64,000 nucleotides of DNA from DASQPR01 sp963797605 (GCA_963797605.1 CAWCPX010000017.1:620001-684000), one strand, 5' to 3'; positions 28,610 through 39,751 are shown, counted from the first letter of the stretch. The notes: generated by a model not told the origin, from the sequence alone. A program made the numbers and translations.

Positions 28610-29702
28610 TCACGGCTTCGGCGGATAGAGATGAACGTCGCCGCAATAGTCGACGATACGATACCGCGTTTCCGAGGATAGTTCACCTTCCCTGGAATTC
28701 GCATGCGACAAATAATTCGGGCCGATCGGCGCCTTGCCGTGGCCGCCGGGAATATCGAGCACGTAATCCGGCTGGCACAGGCCGGAGACGCGTCCCCGCA
28801 GGCTGCGCATCAGTTCCTGGCCCTGCTGCGATCGTGGTGCGCAGATGCGCCGTGCCCGGCGCCAGATCGCCATGATGCAGGTAATAGGGCTTGATCCGGC
28901 ATTCGACGAAGGCCCGCATCAGGGCTTCCAGCGTCGCGGCATCGTCATTGACGCCGCGCAGCAGCACCGACTGGCTCACCAGGGGAATGCCGGCATCGGC
29001 CAGCCGCGCGCAGGCGGCGCGGGCCTCGGCCGTCAGTTCGCGCGGATGATTGGCATGAACGGCGATCCAGGTCGTCGCGCCCTCAACCCGCAACGCCGCG
29101 ACCATGTCGCGCATCGATGCGCGCCGGCGCGGCCACGGGCACGCGGGTGTGGATGCGGATGATCTTGACGTGATCGATGGCGGCGAGGTCGGCCATGATC
29201 TCGGCCAGCCGCCGCGGCGACAGCATCAGGGGATCGCCGCCGGTCAGGATGACTTCCCAGATTTCCGGGTGCGCGCGGATATAGTCGAGCGCGTCGCGAT
29301 AGGCGGCCTCCGACAGCGCGGTCGCCTTGCCCGGCCCGACCATTTCGCGGCGAAAGCAGAACCGGCAATACACCGCGCAGACATGCACCAGCTTGAACAG
29401 CACCCGGTCGGGATAGCGATGGACGATGCCGGGAACCGGCGAATGCGCGTCGTCGCCGATCGGATCGGCGTTTTCGCCCGGCGCGCTCACCAGTTCCAGC
29501 GCGCTCGGAATGAATTGCCGCGCGATCGGATCGTCGGGATTTTCGCGTCGATCAGCGCGGCGATGTCAGGCGTCACCGCGATCGCATAGCGCGCGGCGAC
29601 CCGTTCGAGATCGGCGAGATCGGCGGCCGGCGCCAGCCCGCGCTCGACCAGTTCGGCGGGTTGCCGCAACGTCGCCGCCAATTTCGGATCGATCCTGTTC
29701 AT
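28610..29702 (-). CDS. epmB: EF-P beta-lysylation protein EpmB (lysine 2,3-aminomutase-like), frameshifted
   Basis: A radical-SAM protein of about 360 residues whose cluster motif is CAVYCRFCFRRE (Cys-x3-Cys-x2-Cys). It also has VILTGGDPLMLSP, ILRIHTRVPV-like sequence, VLLRGVNDD, KPYYLHHGDLAPGTAHLR and the closing GKAPIGPNYL segment that contacts PLP or the substrate lysine. EpmB converts (S)-alpha-lysine to (R)-beta-lysine for attachment to EF-P. Breaks occur near 29,545, 29,112 and 28,830. The ATG overlaps the epmA stop (ATGA), and efp lies about 2.2 kb away, so the modification module is together. Confidence 0.9.
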
Positions 29703-30755
29703 GGCTCTCTCTCCGCCGGCGGCGTCCACACCACCTGATCGACCCGCAGCGCGCCGCTGGCCAGCATCACCAGCCGGTCGAAACCGAGCGCGACGCCGCT
29801 GGCCTCGCGGCATCGCGGCGACCGCTGCGAGAAAATCCTCGTCGAGCGGATAGCGCTCGCCATAGCGCCGCTGCCTTCTCGTCCATCGCCGCGGTGAAGC
29901 GGCGGCGCTGCTCGGCGGCGTCGGTCAATTCGCCAAACCCGTTGGCGAGTTCGACGCCGCAGGCATAGACCTCGAACCGTTCGGCGACGCGCGGATCGGA
30001 CGGCTTTCGTCCGCGCCAGCGCCGCTTCCGGCGCCGGATATTCGAACAAGACCGTCAAACGCCCCTGCCCCAGATTGGGTTCGACATGCTCGACCAGCAC
30101 CTTGCTGAAAATATCCGACCAGGTGTCGTCATCCGCAACCCGCACCCGCGCCTCGCCGCCGCCGCAAGCGCCGCACGATCGCCCTCGCCATTCGCAATCG
30201 TGGCCAGCAGATCGATCCCGGCAAAGCGCTCGAACGCCGCCGCGACCGTCAGCAGTTCCGGCTCGGCGAAGGGATCGGCCGTTCGGCCGCGAAACGAAAA
30301 CCGGCCGATGCCGGTCGCCTGCGCCGCATGCGCGATCACGACGATGGTGTCGGCCATGACGGCGTCATAGCCCGCGTTGGCGCGGTACCATTCCAGCATG
30401 GTGAATTCGGGCAGATGCAGATCGCCGCGCTCGCGGTCGCGGAACACGCGCGCGAACTCGAATATTTTGGCTTCGCCGGCGGCGAGCAGTTTCTTGGCCG
30501 CGAATTCCGGCGAGGTTCGCAAATAGCGCGTCGCGCGCGTGCCATCGCCGCGGGTCAGTTCGGTGCGCGGCGCATGCAGATGCGTCTCGTTGCCCGGCGA
30601 GACCTGGAGGATGCCGGTCTCGACCTCGGCAAAACCCTGCTCGTCGAACCAGGCCCGCACCGCCTTGGTGATCGCGCCCGCGCCATCAGGAACGGCTTTC
30701 GGTCGGCGTGCCGCGCCGCCGACCACCATGGCGACGGCTGGTCGGTCCCGGCCAT
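29699..30755 (-). CDS. epmA: EF-P--lysine ligase EpmA (GenX/PoxA, class II LysRS-like), frameshifted
   Basis: About 350 residues resembling the catalytic domain of class II lysyl-tRNA synthetase without its anticodon domain. Features: ITKAVRAWFDEQGFAEVETGILQVSPGNETHLHA, motif 2 FRDRERGDLHLPEFTMLEWYRAN, and motif 3 GVALGFDRLVMLASGA. EpmA activates (R)-beta-lysine and attaches it to the conserved lysine of EF-P. Indels occur near 30,665, 30,150, 29,990 and 29,870. ATG at 30755 fits the family start. It overlaps epmB by 4 bases. Confidence 0.88.
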
Positions 30756-30994
30756 CAGCAACGCGCCCTTGCCAGCCACGGAGCGCTCTCCGCAGGCAGC
30801 CAATCAAGCATTCAAGGAATCGCACAAATGCCATTGAAATTATTCGACTTTCTCTATGCCAATGCCGCCGACGCAGGCGGCGAACGCTTCCCGCGCTTAG
30901 TCCATCTTTTCATGTCGAAACCACGCTCGCCTTGTCCATTCCGCTCGATAGCCGAGGTCCGACGTGCTGAACCTTGTGGCCGGCTCGCAGTCCA

Positions 30995-31774
30995 ATGACC
31001 AGAATTTGGCAACAGGATACGGGCATGTCTGGCGAGCTGGTTACGGAAGAACTGCAATTCTTTTGTTAGTTGGCGCTTCGCCACGGTGGCGCCGGCCAGC
31101 GCCGACAGCCCCGGCAGCGAATTGAACAAACTGCACGGATGCCGGACGACACGTTCACCTCGCCCGATGGCCAGGTACAGCATCGAACAATATTGGAAGA
31201 ACAAGGACGAATACGATCGCCTGTACCAGTTCTGGACCTTCGACGGGAAGCATCAGAACGGCGCTGCTGCTGAACCGCGACGAAGACACCGATCTTGCAG
31301 GCTATCCCGCCGGATTTCGCTTCAGCCGCAACAGCCAGTGGCTGGTGCGGATGCAGAAGCTCGGCGCAGGCTATCCACACGTTGTTTCTGTACCGGCGGA
31401 ATGGCGATCCAATTTTCAGCGGCGACGCCGAAGCCGCTCGGCGACATGGCCTGGGACTATTTCTTCAGCCAGCCGATGTCCAGCAAGATGCATCGGAAAT
31501 CCAGGGATCGCGATTTGCTCAATCACTCTCAGGTCCATCTGGTCAAAGGGATGGACGACAATTACGCCGGGCATGGGAAAGCATTGGCCCGACAGCCGCT
31601 ATCTCGTGCTCAGCCTGTCGTTCGATGCCCAGGGTGAGGACAAGCCGCTGCCCTGGATCGACGGACTGGCGCTGCGTCTTCGACACGAAAACCGGACAAG
31701 TTTTCGATTCCCGCCGATTTCGCCAAGAACAACGCCAAGGCGATCAAGTTACCCCGCCCCGAAGCGGCAAGTAA
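30995..31774 (+). CDS. Hypothetical secreted protein, frameshifted
   Basis: Several frames must be joined. A hydrophobic signal segment (TAILLLVGA) leads to FATVAPASADSPGSELNKL, then SIEQYWKNKDEYDRLYQFWTFDGKHQNG, LLNRDEDTDLAGYPAGFRFSRNSQWLVRMQKLGAG, DMAWDYFFSQPMSSK and FAKNNAKAIKLPRPEAA near the end. It may be a periplasmic protein of about 245 residues. I do not recognise the family. It is downstream of, and divergent from, epmA and precedes efp. The start (ATG 30995) and exact end are uncertain because of at least four indels. Confidence 0.45.
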
Positions 31775-31947
31775 GCCCGGCACAAATCGCGGCCGTTTCC
31801 GGCTCATCGAGGCATGCCCTGCAATGCCGGTAAAACGCTGGCATCGACGGCCAAAATCAGTATGTTGCAGCCCGAAACCGCCTCGATCGGCCCCACGGAC
31901 ACCCATGTCCGGACTTGGGCCGAGGCCAGAAATTCAGGAAAACAGCT

Positions 31948-32513
31948 TTGAAAGTCATCGCCAGTTCTATTCGCAAGGGCAACATCATCGAGCAGGACGG
32001 CAAGCTTTACGTCGTCCTGACCGCCGAAAACATCCATCCCGGCAAGGGAACCCCGGTCAGCCAGATCGAAATGCGCCGGATCGGCGATGGCGTGAAGATT
32101 TCGGAGCGCTACAAGACCACCGACCAGGTCGAGAAGGCGACCGTCGAGGATCACAATTTCAACTATCTCTATGAAGATGCCGACGGCTTCCATTTCATGA
32201 ACACCGAGAACTACGATCAGGTCCAGGTCTCCAAGGAAATCGTCGGCTCGTCCGCGCCCTATCTGCAGGAGAACATGACCGTGAAGCTTTCGCTGCACGA
32301 CATGAATCCGGTCGCGATCCAGCTGCCGCAGCGCGCGACGCTGGAAGTCGTGGAGACCGAGCCGGTCACCAAGGGCCAGACCGCCTCTTCCTCCTACAAG
32401 CCCGCCATCCTCTCCAACGGCGTGCGCACCGCGGTGCCGCCGCACGTCGGAGCGGGAACGCGGATCGTGGTCATGACCGAGGACGGCTCCTACGTCGAGC
32501 GCGCCAAGGATAG
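31948..32513 (+). CDS. efp: Elongation factor P
   Basis: The 188-residue protein is a three-domain EF-P starting MKVIASSIRKGNIIEQDGKL. The loop IHPGKGTP carries Lys33, the residue that receives beta-lysine from EpmA/EpmB, whose genes are nearby. EF-P relieves ribosome stalling at polyproline. TTG at 31948 behind AGGA fits the family start. The normal end ERAKD plus stop is disturbed: GATAGG seems to have lost one T, and the literal frame runs on 15 codons to 32559. The TAG at 32511-32513 is the probable true stop. Confidence 0.93.
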
Positions 32514-32555
32514 GTCACGCAGTTGCATACGGGGCACGCGCCGGGGGGCGATGCA

Positions 32556-34166
32556 TTGAATACCAAGGCTGTCCGCTTGCTCACGCGTTGGCTGGCAGCC
32601 CTCTGTTTGCTCCCTGCCGGCGCTGACCGTGCGCTGTCCGCCGACGAATTCCGGACCCCTTCGATCTCGGCCGTGCGCGTCGAATGGCGCGCGGTGCTCG
32701 ATCAGCTCCGGTCCGAGATCAACACCCGGCCGGCGATCGCTTCCCGCTTTACGTTCGCCGGCCAGCGGCGGGTGCCGGCCTGGGATCCGCGTTCGACGCC
32801 GGCGCTGGTGCAACTGAACGCGATCACCTCGCCGATGTTCGCCGGGATCGGACGCAGCCCGGTGCCGGTGCTGCTGCCGTTCGATACCGCAAGCTATCTC
32901 GAAGCGCGCGCGAGCGGCGCGCCGGCAGACCTGCTCGGTGTCGCGCTATCAGGCCGACTTCCGTCCCGCCGATCTGTTTTACGCCGGTCCGTCCGGCTAC
33001 GACGCGGTGTTTTCGCTGCGAGCCCGGCGCGGGCGACGGCATGCCGTCGCGGACATTCGCCAAGGCCGGTCGAAGTGCAGATCACCGGCTCGATCCTGAC
33101 CTACGATCTCGCCGATCCGCTCGGCGGCAAGGGCGAGCCGGTCAAGGCGCTGGCGGCGCAGTTTCCCGACATGCGCCGCTTCATCCGCGAAGGCTATGTG
33201 CGTTACGCCTTCACGCGCTTCGGCGTGCCCTATGTGGTGTCGATCCAGTGCCTCGATTTCGACGCCGCGGCGCGCGGCGGCTGGCCTGCCGCGAGGCCTA
33301 TCCGGTCGCCGAGCGTTTCCTGAAGGCGCTGCGCATCGCCGGCGGCCAGCCCGCGCGGCCGCGCCGGGACATTTCGTCCGACATCGCCGAACGGCCGACG
33401 ACGCTTTCGCCCGACTTCACCTATCGTCCGAGCGGCGACATCATCGCCAGCAGCGGCTCGCGCAAGCAGGGCGGCCACGCCGACTTGACCGCCTATTCGC
33501 AGATCCGGTTTCCGCTGGAAAAAGCCCCGGCCTTCGTCCGCTCGCAATCCTTCGCAAGGCGCGCAGATCCGGATCAGCCTGTCAGCGGCTATCCGTGGCG
33601 GGACAATTTTTGCGAGGCCCGCAGTTTCAAGGTCGGACAATGCGCCGCCGGCTTCGGACATCAGGGCGAGGACATCCGCCCGGCGTGCCCGATGCCCGCC
33701 GAACAGCGACGGCCCGAGAGTTGCGATCCGAAGCAGCAGGCGGTCGTCGCGGTCCGCGACGGCGTCCTGATCCGTTCACTGAAGCAGCAGGCGGCGACGC
33801 TGCAGATCAACACCCGCAACGAGCACATCCGCTTCCGCTACATGCACATGAACCCGTCGGCCATGGATGCCGACGGCATTCTCAACGGCCGCGCGCGTCG
33901 CCGAGGGCGAAAAGATCGGCGTGGTCTCGAACTATCTCGATCATCCCAACGGCACCTCGCTCCATCTGCATTTCGACGTGCAGGTGTTCACGCGCGACGG
34001 CTGGATCTGGGTCAATCCCTACACCACGCTGATCTCGGCCTATGAACGCCTGATCCGCGGCCGCGGCCGCGAGATCGGCACCGAACTTCCGGCCCCCGCG
34101 GCCGTGGCGCACGCGCTGCCGGAGGACGTCATCCATCCCGACCCGAACGAAGGCGGCGAGAACTGA
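32556..34166 (+). CDS. M23-family zinc metallopeptidase, frameshifted
   Basis: About 535 residues. A signal peptide (NTKAVRLLTRWLAALCLLPAGADRALS) leads to a long N-terminal domain and then a C-terminal peptidase_M23 domain with GFGHQGEDIRPACP (metal His/Asp) and LHLHFDVQVF (HxH metal motif). Such enzymes cut peptidoglycan crosslinks in the periplasm. Indels lie near 32,940, 33,060, 33,290, 33,560 and 33,890. TTG at 32556 behind GGGGGGCG is the likely start; a TTG at 32523 is an alternative. It follows efp closely and may be co-transcribed. Confidence 0.82.
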
Positions 34167-34170
34167 CTTT

Positions 34171-34616
34171 TCACGACGCCGCCGCGTTGACCGTCTTCTG
34201 CCGCGCCGGCGGGGTCCAGCGAAAGGCGGCGCCGAACCTGTTCCAGACATTGATCGAGGCGATCGCCGACGTGAGATAGGCCAGTTCCTTCTCGGAGAAT
34301 CGGCCGCTCGCCTGCGCATAGACCTCGTCGCTGACGCCGCCGCGAGCAAGGTCAGCGCCTCCGTCCACGCCAGCGCGGCGCGCTCCGCGTGCGAAAACTG
34401 CGGCGCCTCGCGCCACACCACCACCAGATTGAGCTTGTCGGCGGGCACGCCGAGGCTCTCGCCTTGCAGGATGTGGTACTGCACGCAGAAGGCGCAGCCG
34501 TTGATCTGCGAGGCGCGCAGCTTGATCAGTTCGAGCAACTGCTTGTCGATGCCGGCCTCGGCCGCGACCTTGCCGAGCGCCAGCACGGCCTCGTAGGCCT
34601 CCGGCGCCAGCGTCAT
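34171..34616 (-). CDS. AhpD-like carboxymuconolactone decarboxylase family protein, frameshifted
   Basis: About 148 residues: MTLAPEAYEAVLALGKVAAEAGIDKQLLELIKLRASQINGCAFCVQYH carries the redox CxxC (Cys-Ala-Phe-Cys) of AhpD-type peroxidase partners. It continues ERAALAWTEALTLLA, then after a break near 34,345 DEVYAQASGRFSEKELAYLTSAIASINVWNRFG. Family members act as alkylhydroperoxidases or decarboxylases. It is divergent from a MarR regulator that is a likely controller. The true start may lie a few codons upstream (ATG at 34649), hidden by an indel. Confidence 0.82.
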
Positions 34617-34665
34617 GAAATCCGGTATTCCTTGCGGGCATGTGACATGTTCTCTGCCTTATGTT

Positions 34666-34698
34666 ATCAGTGCTCTGATTTATTATAAGAGCCCTGAT
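34666..34698. promoter_or_regulatory. Candidate MarR operator in the divergent promoter
   Basis: ATCAG-TGCT-CTGAT (34666-34679) is a perfect 5-base inverted repeat. A related half-site GCCCTGAT (34691-34698) repeats GCTCTGAT (34672-34679) after 19 bases, directly before the MarR ATG. The AT-rich spacer contrasts with the surrounding GC-rich genes. The binding protein is inferred. Confidence 0.5.
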
Positions 34699-35248
34699 AT
34701 GGTCCGCAAGATCGCTGCCTCGTCGAAAATCCGCAACGCGCGGGCGGCGGAAAACGTCGGCCAGAAATCCGAAAAAATCCCGCCGTGCTGGCGATCGCCC
34801 CGATCCGTCCGCCGCCGCCCGGCGAGGGCAAGCGCGGCGAACAGGGCTACCTCGCTTATCTGCTGCGGCAGGCCCAGGCCGCGACCCGGCTGACGATGGA
34901 GCGGGCGCTGGCCGACCTCGGCGTCACCACGCCGCAATTCGTGGTGCTGACCATGCTCAAGGCCTATCCGGGCTTATCCGGCGCGGATCTGGCGCGGGTG
35001 GCGCTGCTGACGCCGCAGACCGTCGGCGTCATCATCCGCAATCTCGAGCGCGACGGCGCCATCCGGAAGACGCCGCACCCGATCCATGGCCGGGTGCTGC
35101 AATGGACGGTCACGAAGCGCGGCGCGACACTGCTCGACAAGTGCCGGCGTCACGCCCTGGCGATCGAGCGGCGGCTGGCGGCCGGGCTCTCGGCCAGGCA
35201 CAGGCCACGATCCGGCGCTGGCTCGCTAAAATCGCCACAGAATTGTGA
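34699..35248 (+). CDS. MarR-family regulator, frameshifted
   Basis: About 182 residues. The start is MVRKIAASSKIRNARAAENVG. After a break near 34,785 comes the MarR core: YLAYLLRQAQAATRLTMERALADLGVTTPQFVVLTML, the helix-turn-helix SGADLARVALLTPQTVGVIIRNLERDG and the wing KTPHPIHGRVLQWTVTKRG. The end ATIRRWLAKIATEL is reached after a second break near 35,195. It probably represses itself and the divergent AhpD-like gene and may sense oxidants or phenolics; this is inference from context. Confidence 0.82.
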
Positions 35249-35324
35249 CGGATTGCAGCGATATGCCGGTTCCCGCGGCGTCTTGGCTTTTGGCGCACGC
35301 GTGCCGCGCCGCTAGAATGGCCGC

Positions 35325-36563
35325 ATGAAACAGCCTGATTCTTCGCAACTCGCCCTACCCGCCGCGCCGTGCTGCAGGCCGGCCTCGGCGCAACCGCCCT
35401 GCTCGCCACATCCGCTCGCGGCATTCGCCGCAGCCCCGCCCGGCTTCGATGCCTGGCGCGACGGTTTTCGCGCCCGCGCGCTGGCAAAAGGCATTTCGGA
35501 AGCGACCTGGAACCGGGTGATGGGCCGCATCGAGCCCGACATGTCCGTGTTCAAGCAGATGCAGAAGCAGCCGGAGTTTCACGAGCAGATCTGGCAATAC
35601 ATCAATCGCCGCGTCTCGGACTGGCGCATCATCAACGGCCGCGAGGCGCTGAAGAAGAACGAGGCGCTGTTCGCGCGGATCGAACAGGATTTTGGCGTCG
35701 AGCGCGGCACGCTGCTGGCGCTGTGGGGCGTCGAGTCCGCCTATGGCGATCCGCTGGTGCAGCAGAACCACATGACGCCGGTGTTTCCCTCGCTGGCGGC
35801 GCTGGCCTGGAACGAGCCGCGCCGCCGCGCCTATTGGGAAACCGAGCTGATCAACGCGTTGAAGATCGTCGACCGCGGCTGGGGCACGCCGGAGGAGATG
35901 CGCGGCTCCTGGGCCGGCGCGATGGGCCATACCCAGTGGATGCCGGAAGTCTGGCTCAATGTCGGCATGGATTACGACAAGGACGGCCGCGTCTCGCCGT
36001 TCGGCAAGCCGGACGATGCGCTCGGCTCCAGCGCGCGCTTTCTGGTCAACCGCGGCAAATATCACCGCGGCGAACATTGGGGCTATGAGGTGCGCGCGCC
36101 CGGTGCGGCCGCGAGCGGCAGCCGCACCTATGCGGCATGGGCCAGCGCCGGCGTCACCCGCGCCGACGGCCAGCCGTTTCCGCAACCCAATGCATCGGCG
36201 CAGATGTGGGTGCCGGTCGCGGGCGGCCCGGCGTTCCTGCTGGGGCCGAATTTCTACGCGGTGAAGAGCTACAACCCGTCGATGAACTACGCGCTGGCGA
36301 TCTGCCATCTCGGCGACCGCATCCTGGGCGCGCCGCCCTTCATCCAGCCCTTCCCCGGCTCCGAGCGCGCGCTGACGCTGGCCGAGGTGCAGGAAATGCA
36401 GACGCGATTGACCAAGGCCGGCTTCGACACCGGCGGCACCGACGGCCGCGTCGGCAACGACACCATGAAGGCCGTGAAGGATTATCAGACCAAGATGGGC
36501 CTGCTGCCCGCCGACGGCTACGGCGGGCTGAAGGTGCTGGCGCGGTTGCGGCAAGGCAGTTAG
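35325..36563 (+). CDS. MltB-like lytic murein transglycosylase with peptidoglycan-binding domain
   Basis: The 412-residue frame contains an SLT_2 catalytic domain (about residues 60-330) with the active-site segment WGVESAYGDPLVQQ (catalytic Glu) and SWAGAMGHTQWMPEVW, and a C-terminal PG_binding_1 domain (LTLAEVQEMQTRLTKAGFDTGGTDG to end). It cleaves glycan strands to anhydromuropeptides in the periplasm. Two compensating indels (about 35,355 and 35,418) mask a twin-arginine signal: another frame reads TRRAVLQAGLGATALLAT between them. The literal frame is open but its first 45 residues are partly wrong. Confidence 0.9.
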   Translation: MKQPDSSQLALPAAPCCRPASAQPPCSPHPLAAFAAAPPGFDAWRDGFRARALAKGISEATWNRVMGRIEPDMSVFKQMQKQPEFHEQIWQYINRRVSDWRIINGREALKKNEALFARIEQDFGVERGTLLALWGVESAYGDPLVQQNHMTPVFPSLAALAWNEPRRRAYWETELINALKIVDRGWGTPEEMRGSWAGAMGHTQWMPEVWLNVGMDYDKDGRVSPFGKPDDALGSSARFLVNRGKYHRGEHWGYEVRAPGAAASGSRTYAAWASAGVTRADGQPFPQPNASAQMWVPVAGGPAFLLGPNFYAVKSYNPSMNYALAICHLGDRILGAPPFIQPFPGSERALTLAEVQEMQTRLTKAGFDTGGTDGRVGNDTMKAVKDYQTKMGLLPADGYGGLKVLARLRQGS

Positions 36564-36590
36564 GGGCGCGCCACGAACGTTTGGCCGTCG

Positions 36591-36956
36591 TCAAATCCAA
36601 ACATCATTCTCCGCTGTGCGATCCCCGCCCTCATGGCCCGTATTGAGGACCCCGCGCGGCTCGATCAGCAACAACCTGACCTCCTGTTCGGCATAAGGCT
36701 TGTGTTCGACGCCTTTCGGGACGACGAACATTTCGCCCGCCGCCACCTGAACCGCACCATCGCGAAAATCGATCCTTAGAACGCCGTCCAGCACGATGAA
36801 CGTTTCATCCGTGTCCTTGTGATCGTGCCAGACGAAGTCTCCCTGCAGCTTCACAATCTTGAACTGGTAGTCATTCATTTCAGCAACGACCTTCGGCTGC
36901 CATTGCTCGTTGAACAACGTGAACTTTTTGCCGAAGTTGATCGCCTTGTAGTTCAT
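36591..36956 (-). CDS. Small cupin-domain protein
   Basis: The 121-residue protein is one of the few intact frames here. It has the two cupin motifs: DFVWHDHKDTDETFIVLDG (metal-binding His-His-Glu pattern) and VPKGVEHKPYAE (His). The DUF/cupin_2 single-domain proteins of this size have varied or unknown roles, such as isomerase or sensor. It is convergent with the transglycosylase gene. The substrate is unknown. Confidence 0.85.
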   Translation of the reverse strand: MNYKAINFGKKFTLFNEQWQPKVVAEMNDYQFKIVKLQGDFVWHDHKDTDETFIVLDGVLRIDFRDGAVQVAAGEMFVVPKGVEHKPYAEQEVRLLLIEPRGVLNTGHEGGDRTAENDVWI

Positions 36957-37055
36957 GTGGCTCTCCGCAGATCATCAATGCCAAGATGCACAGTCAAAAA
37001 GATATCGTTATTGACCGCACGGCGGCAAGGTCCGTCGGATCGTTCGCAGTGCGCG

Positions 37056-37867
37056 CTAAACCCTGCGCACAATCCCGCCCGCATTCATGCCGCCGTCGAT
37101 GACGAGTTCGGTCCCCGTCACGTAGCGCGACGCATCGGAGGCCAGATACAACACGCCCTGCGCGATTTCGATGGCCTGGCCGGCGCGGCCGAGCGGGGTT
37201 GCGAATTTGGCGCGCTCCTCGGGATCGATCGGCGCGTTCTGTCCGGCGCCCGAGGCTTCGGTCGGAATCTTGCCCCAGATCGGGGTGTCGATGATGCCGG
37301 GATGCACCGAGTTGACGCGGATGCCGTCGCCGAACATGGCGCATTCCATCGCGATCGCCTTGGCGAACAGCCGGACGCCGCCCTTGGTCGCGCAATAGCC
37401 GGAGAGTCCGGCCGCGCCGCGCAGGCCCGCCAGCGACGACATCATGATCGACGGAGCCGCCGCCGGTCTTGCGCATCGCCGGCAGGCAATGTTTCACCGA
37501 CAGGAACACGCCGTCGAGATTGATCGCGGTCTGCCGCCGCCAGTCTTCCAGCGACATCTGCGTGATCGACGGCACCGATATGCCGATGCCGGCATTGGAG
37601 ACCAGCACGTCGAGCCGGCCATAGCGCTTCATCACCTCGGCCACGACTTCGATCCAGCGCTGCTCGCTGGTCACGTCCTGATGCAGGAAGATCGCCTCGC
37701 CGCCGGCCTTCTTGATGCCGCGCGACCACTTCGGGCCCGTTCAGATCGTCGACATCGGTGACCGCGACGGACGCGCCTTCGCGCGCCAGCAATTCCGATA
37801 CCGCCGCGCCGATGCCGGATGCACCGCCCGTCACCAACGCGACCTTGCCTTGAACCTGCCCCGCCAT
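37056..37867 (-). CDS. Short-chain dehydrogenase/reductase, frameshifted
   Basis: About 268 residues of a classical SDR: the NAD(P) motif VTGGASGIG at residues 11-19, VSNAGIG, the catalytic Ser in SSLAGLRG, YCATKGG (Tyr-x3-Lys) and VHPGIIDTP. It ends VTGTELVIDGGMNAGGIVRRV. Indels near 37,726 and 37,450 split it. The start, ATG at 37867, has GGAGTG upstream. The substrate is not predictable. It lies just after recJ on the same strand. Confidence 0.85.
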
Positions 37868-37905
37868 TTCCACTCCCGATTGTTGTTGGTTTTGTTGACG
37901 TCTTG

Positions 37906-39751
37906 CTACCTGATCACCGCCGGTCCCTGATCCGGCACCGCGACATCGATCACGCGCAATTGCACGCGCTCCGATCCCTGGTAGCGATCGACCGCGAGCG
38001 ATCCCGCGACATGCAGCGGCTGGCCGCGATTTTGCGGTCAGCGCGTTGCCGAGCTTCTGTCCGATCGAACGAAACGCGATGCCGTTGACGATGGCGCCGT
38101 CGCCGGACTTGAACCGCACGCGCAGATGCGCCTGCCCGACTTCATCGGCATAGACCAGTTGATGCGACGGCAGCGCGATCACCGGCTCCGGATTGCCGGC
38201 GCCGAACGGCCCGGCGCGATTGAGCGTCGCGGCGAATTCGGTGCGTCACGCCGCGCGCCGCTGACCGCGCCGTCGATGAACAGCTCGTTCTCATGACGGG
38301 AGTTGGCGACGTCGGCGGCGAGCGCGCTTTCCATGAAGGCGCGAAACTCCGCGAGCTTCTCCTTGCGCAGCGTCACGCCCGCGGCCATGGCGTGGCCGCC
38401 GCCCTTCATCAGCAGTTTTTCCTTCACCGCCTGCCGCACCGCCTTGCCGAGATCGACGCCGGAGATCGAGCGGCCCGAACCGGTGCCGATGCCGCCGGGC
38501 TCCAGCGCGATCGCAAAGGCCGGCCGCGAGAATTTCTCCTTCAGCCGCGAGGCGACCAGCCCGACCACGCCGGGATGCCAGCCTTCGGCGGCCGTGACGA
38601 TGACCGACGCCCTTGTCTTCGAGCCCGAGCGAGGCCAGCGCCTCGGCTTCGGCCTGCGCCTCCGCCGCCTGTTCGATGACGCGGCGTTCGCTGTTGAGGC
38701 GATCGAGTTCGGCGGCGATCCGCGCGGCTTCGGAGACATCGCCTTCCAGCAGCAGCCGCACGCCGAGATCGGCGCGGCCGATGCGGCCGCCGGCATTGAT
38801 GCGCGGCCCCAGCATGAAGCCGAGATGCCAGGCCTCGGGCGGGCCGTTCAGCCGCGACACGTCCATCAGCGCGGTGTGCCCGACATGGTCGCGGCGGCGC
38901 ATCGCGATCAGGCCCTTGGCGACGAAGGCGCGGTTGAGCCCGGTCAGCGGCGCGACGTCGGCGACCGTGCCGAGCGCCACGTGATGCAGCATGCCCAGCA
39001 GATCCGGCTCCGGCCGCTCCGCGTTCCAGAAGCCGCGGCCGCGCAGTTCGCGATTGACCGCGACCAGCGTGACCAGCACCAGGCCGACGGCGGCGAGATA
39101 GCCGAGGCCGGAGAGATCGTCGGCCCGGTTCGGATTGACCAGCGCATCGACCTCGGGCAGTTCGTCGCCGGTCTGGTGATGATCGATGACGACGACGGAC
39201 ATTCCGAGCTTTCGCGCTTCCGCCAGCGGCTCGAGGCTGGTGGTGCCGCAATCGACGGTGACGAGCAGCGTCGCGCCCTTGCCGGCGAGCGCGCGCACCG
39301 CTTCGACATTGGGGCCGTAGCCTTCGAAAATGCGGTCGGGGATGTGGATCAGCGGATCGAGCCCGCAATGGCGCAGATGCCAGGCCAGCAGCGCCGCCGA
39401 GGTCGCGCCGTCGACGTCGTAGTCGCCGAAGATCGCGACCTTTTCGCCGCGCGCGGCCGCGTCCGCGATGCGCTTGGCCGCCGTCTCCATCTGCGTCACG
39501 GTGTAGGGATCGGGCATCAGTTTGCGGATGGTCGGATCGAGAAAATCCTCGACCTCATCGATCTCGACATCGCGGCCCGCCAGCACCCGCGCCAGCATCT
39601 CCGGCAGTTGGTAGCGCTGCGCGATCGCCAGCGCCCGCGCCGCGCCCCGCGCATCGAGCCGGTCGCGCCACAACTTTCCCGTCGCGAATGCGACACGCCG
39701 AGAAACGCCGGCGGCAATTCAACGGGAATGAGCGGATGCGGGAGGCGTCAT
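37906..39751 (-). CDS. recJ: Single-stranded-DNA-specific exonuclease RecJ, frameshifted
   Basis: About 614 residues. DHH-family motifs are present: AIFGDYDVDGATSAALL, VTVDCGTTS, VVVIDHHQTGDELPEVDALVNP, and in the DHHA1 domain GRSISGVDLGKAV and MKGGGHAMAAGVTL. It digests single-stranded DNA 5' to 3' in recombination and repair. The N-terminus MTPPASAHS (ATG 39751) is separated from WRDRLDARG by two indels near 39,690-39,720. Others lie near 38,603, 38,245 and 38,034; the C-terminal OB-fold ends VPDQGPAVIR at 37906. It is grouped with glpX, hom and an aminotransferase, interrupted by three other genes. Confidence 0.92.
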
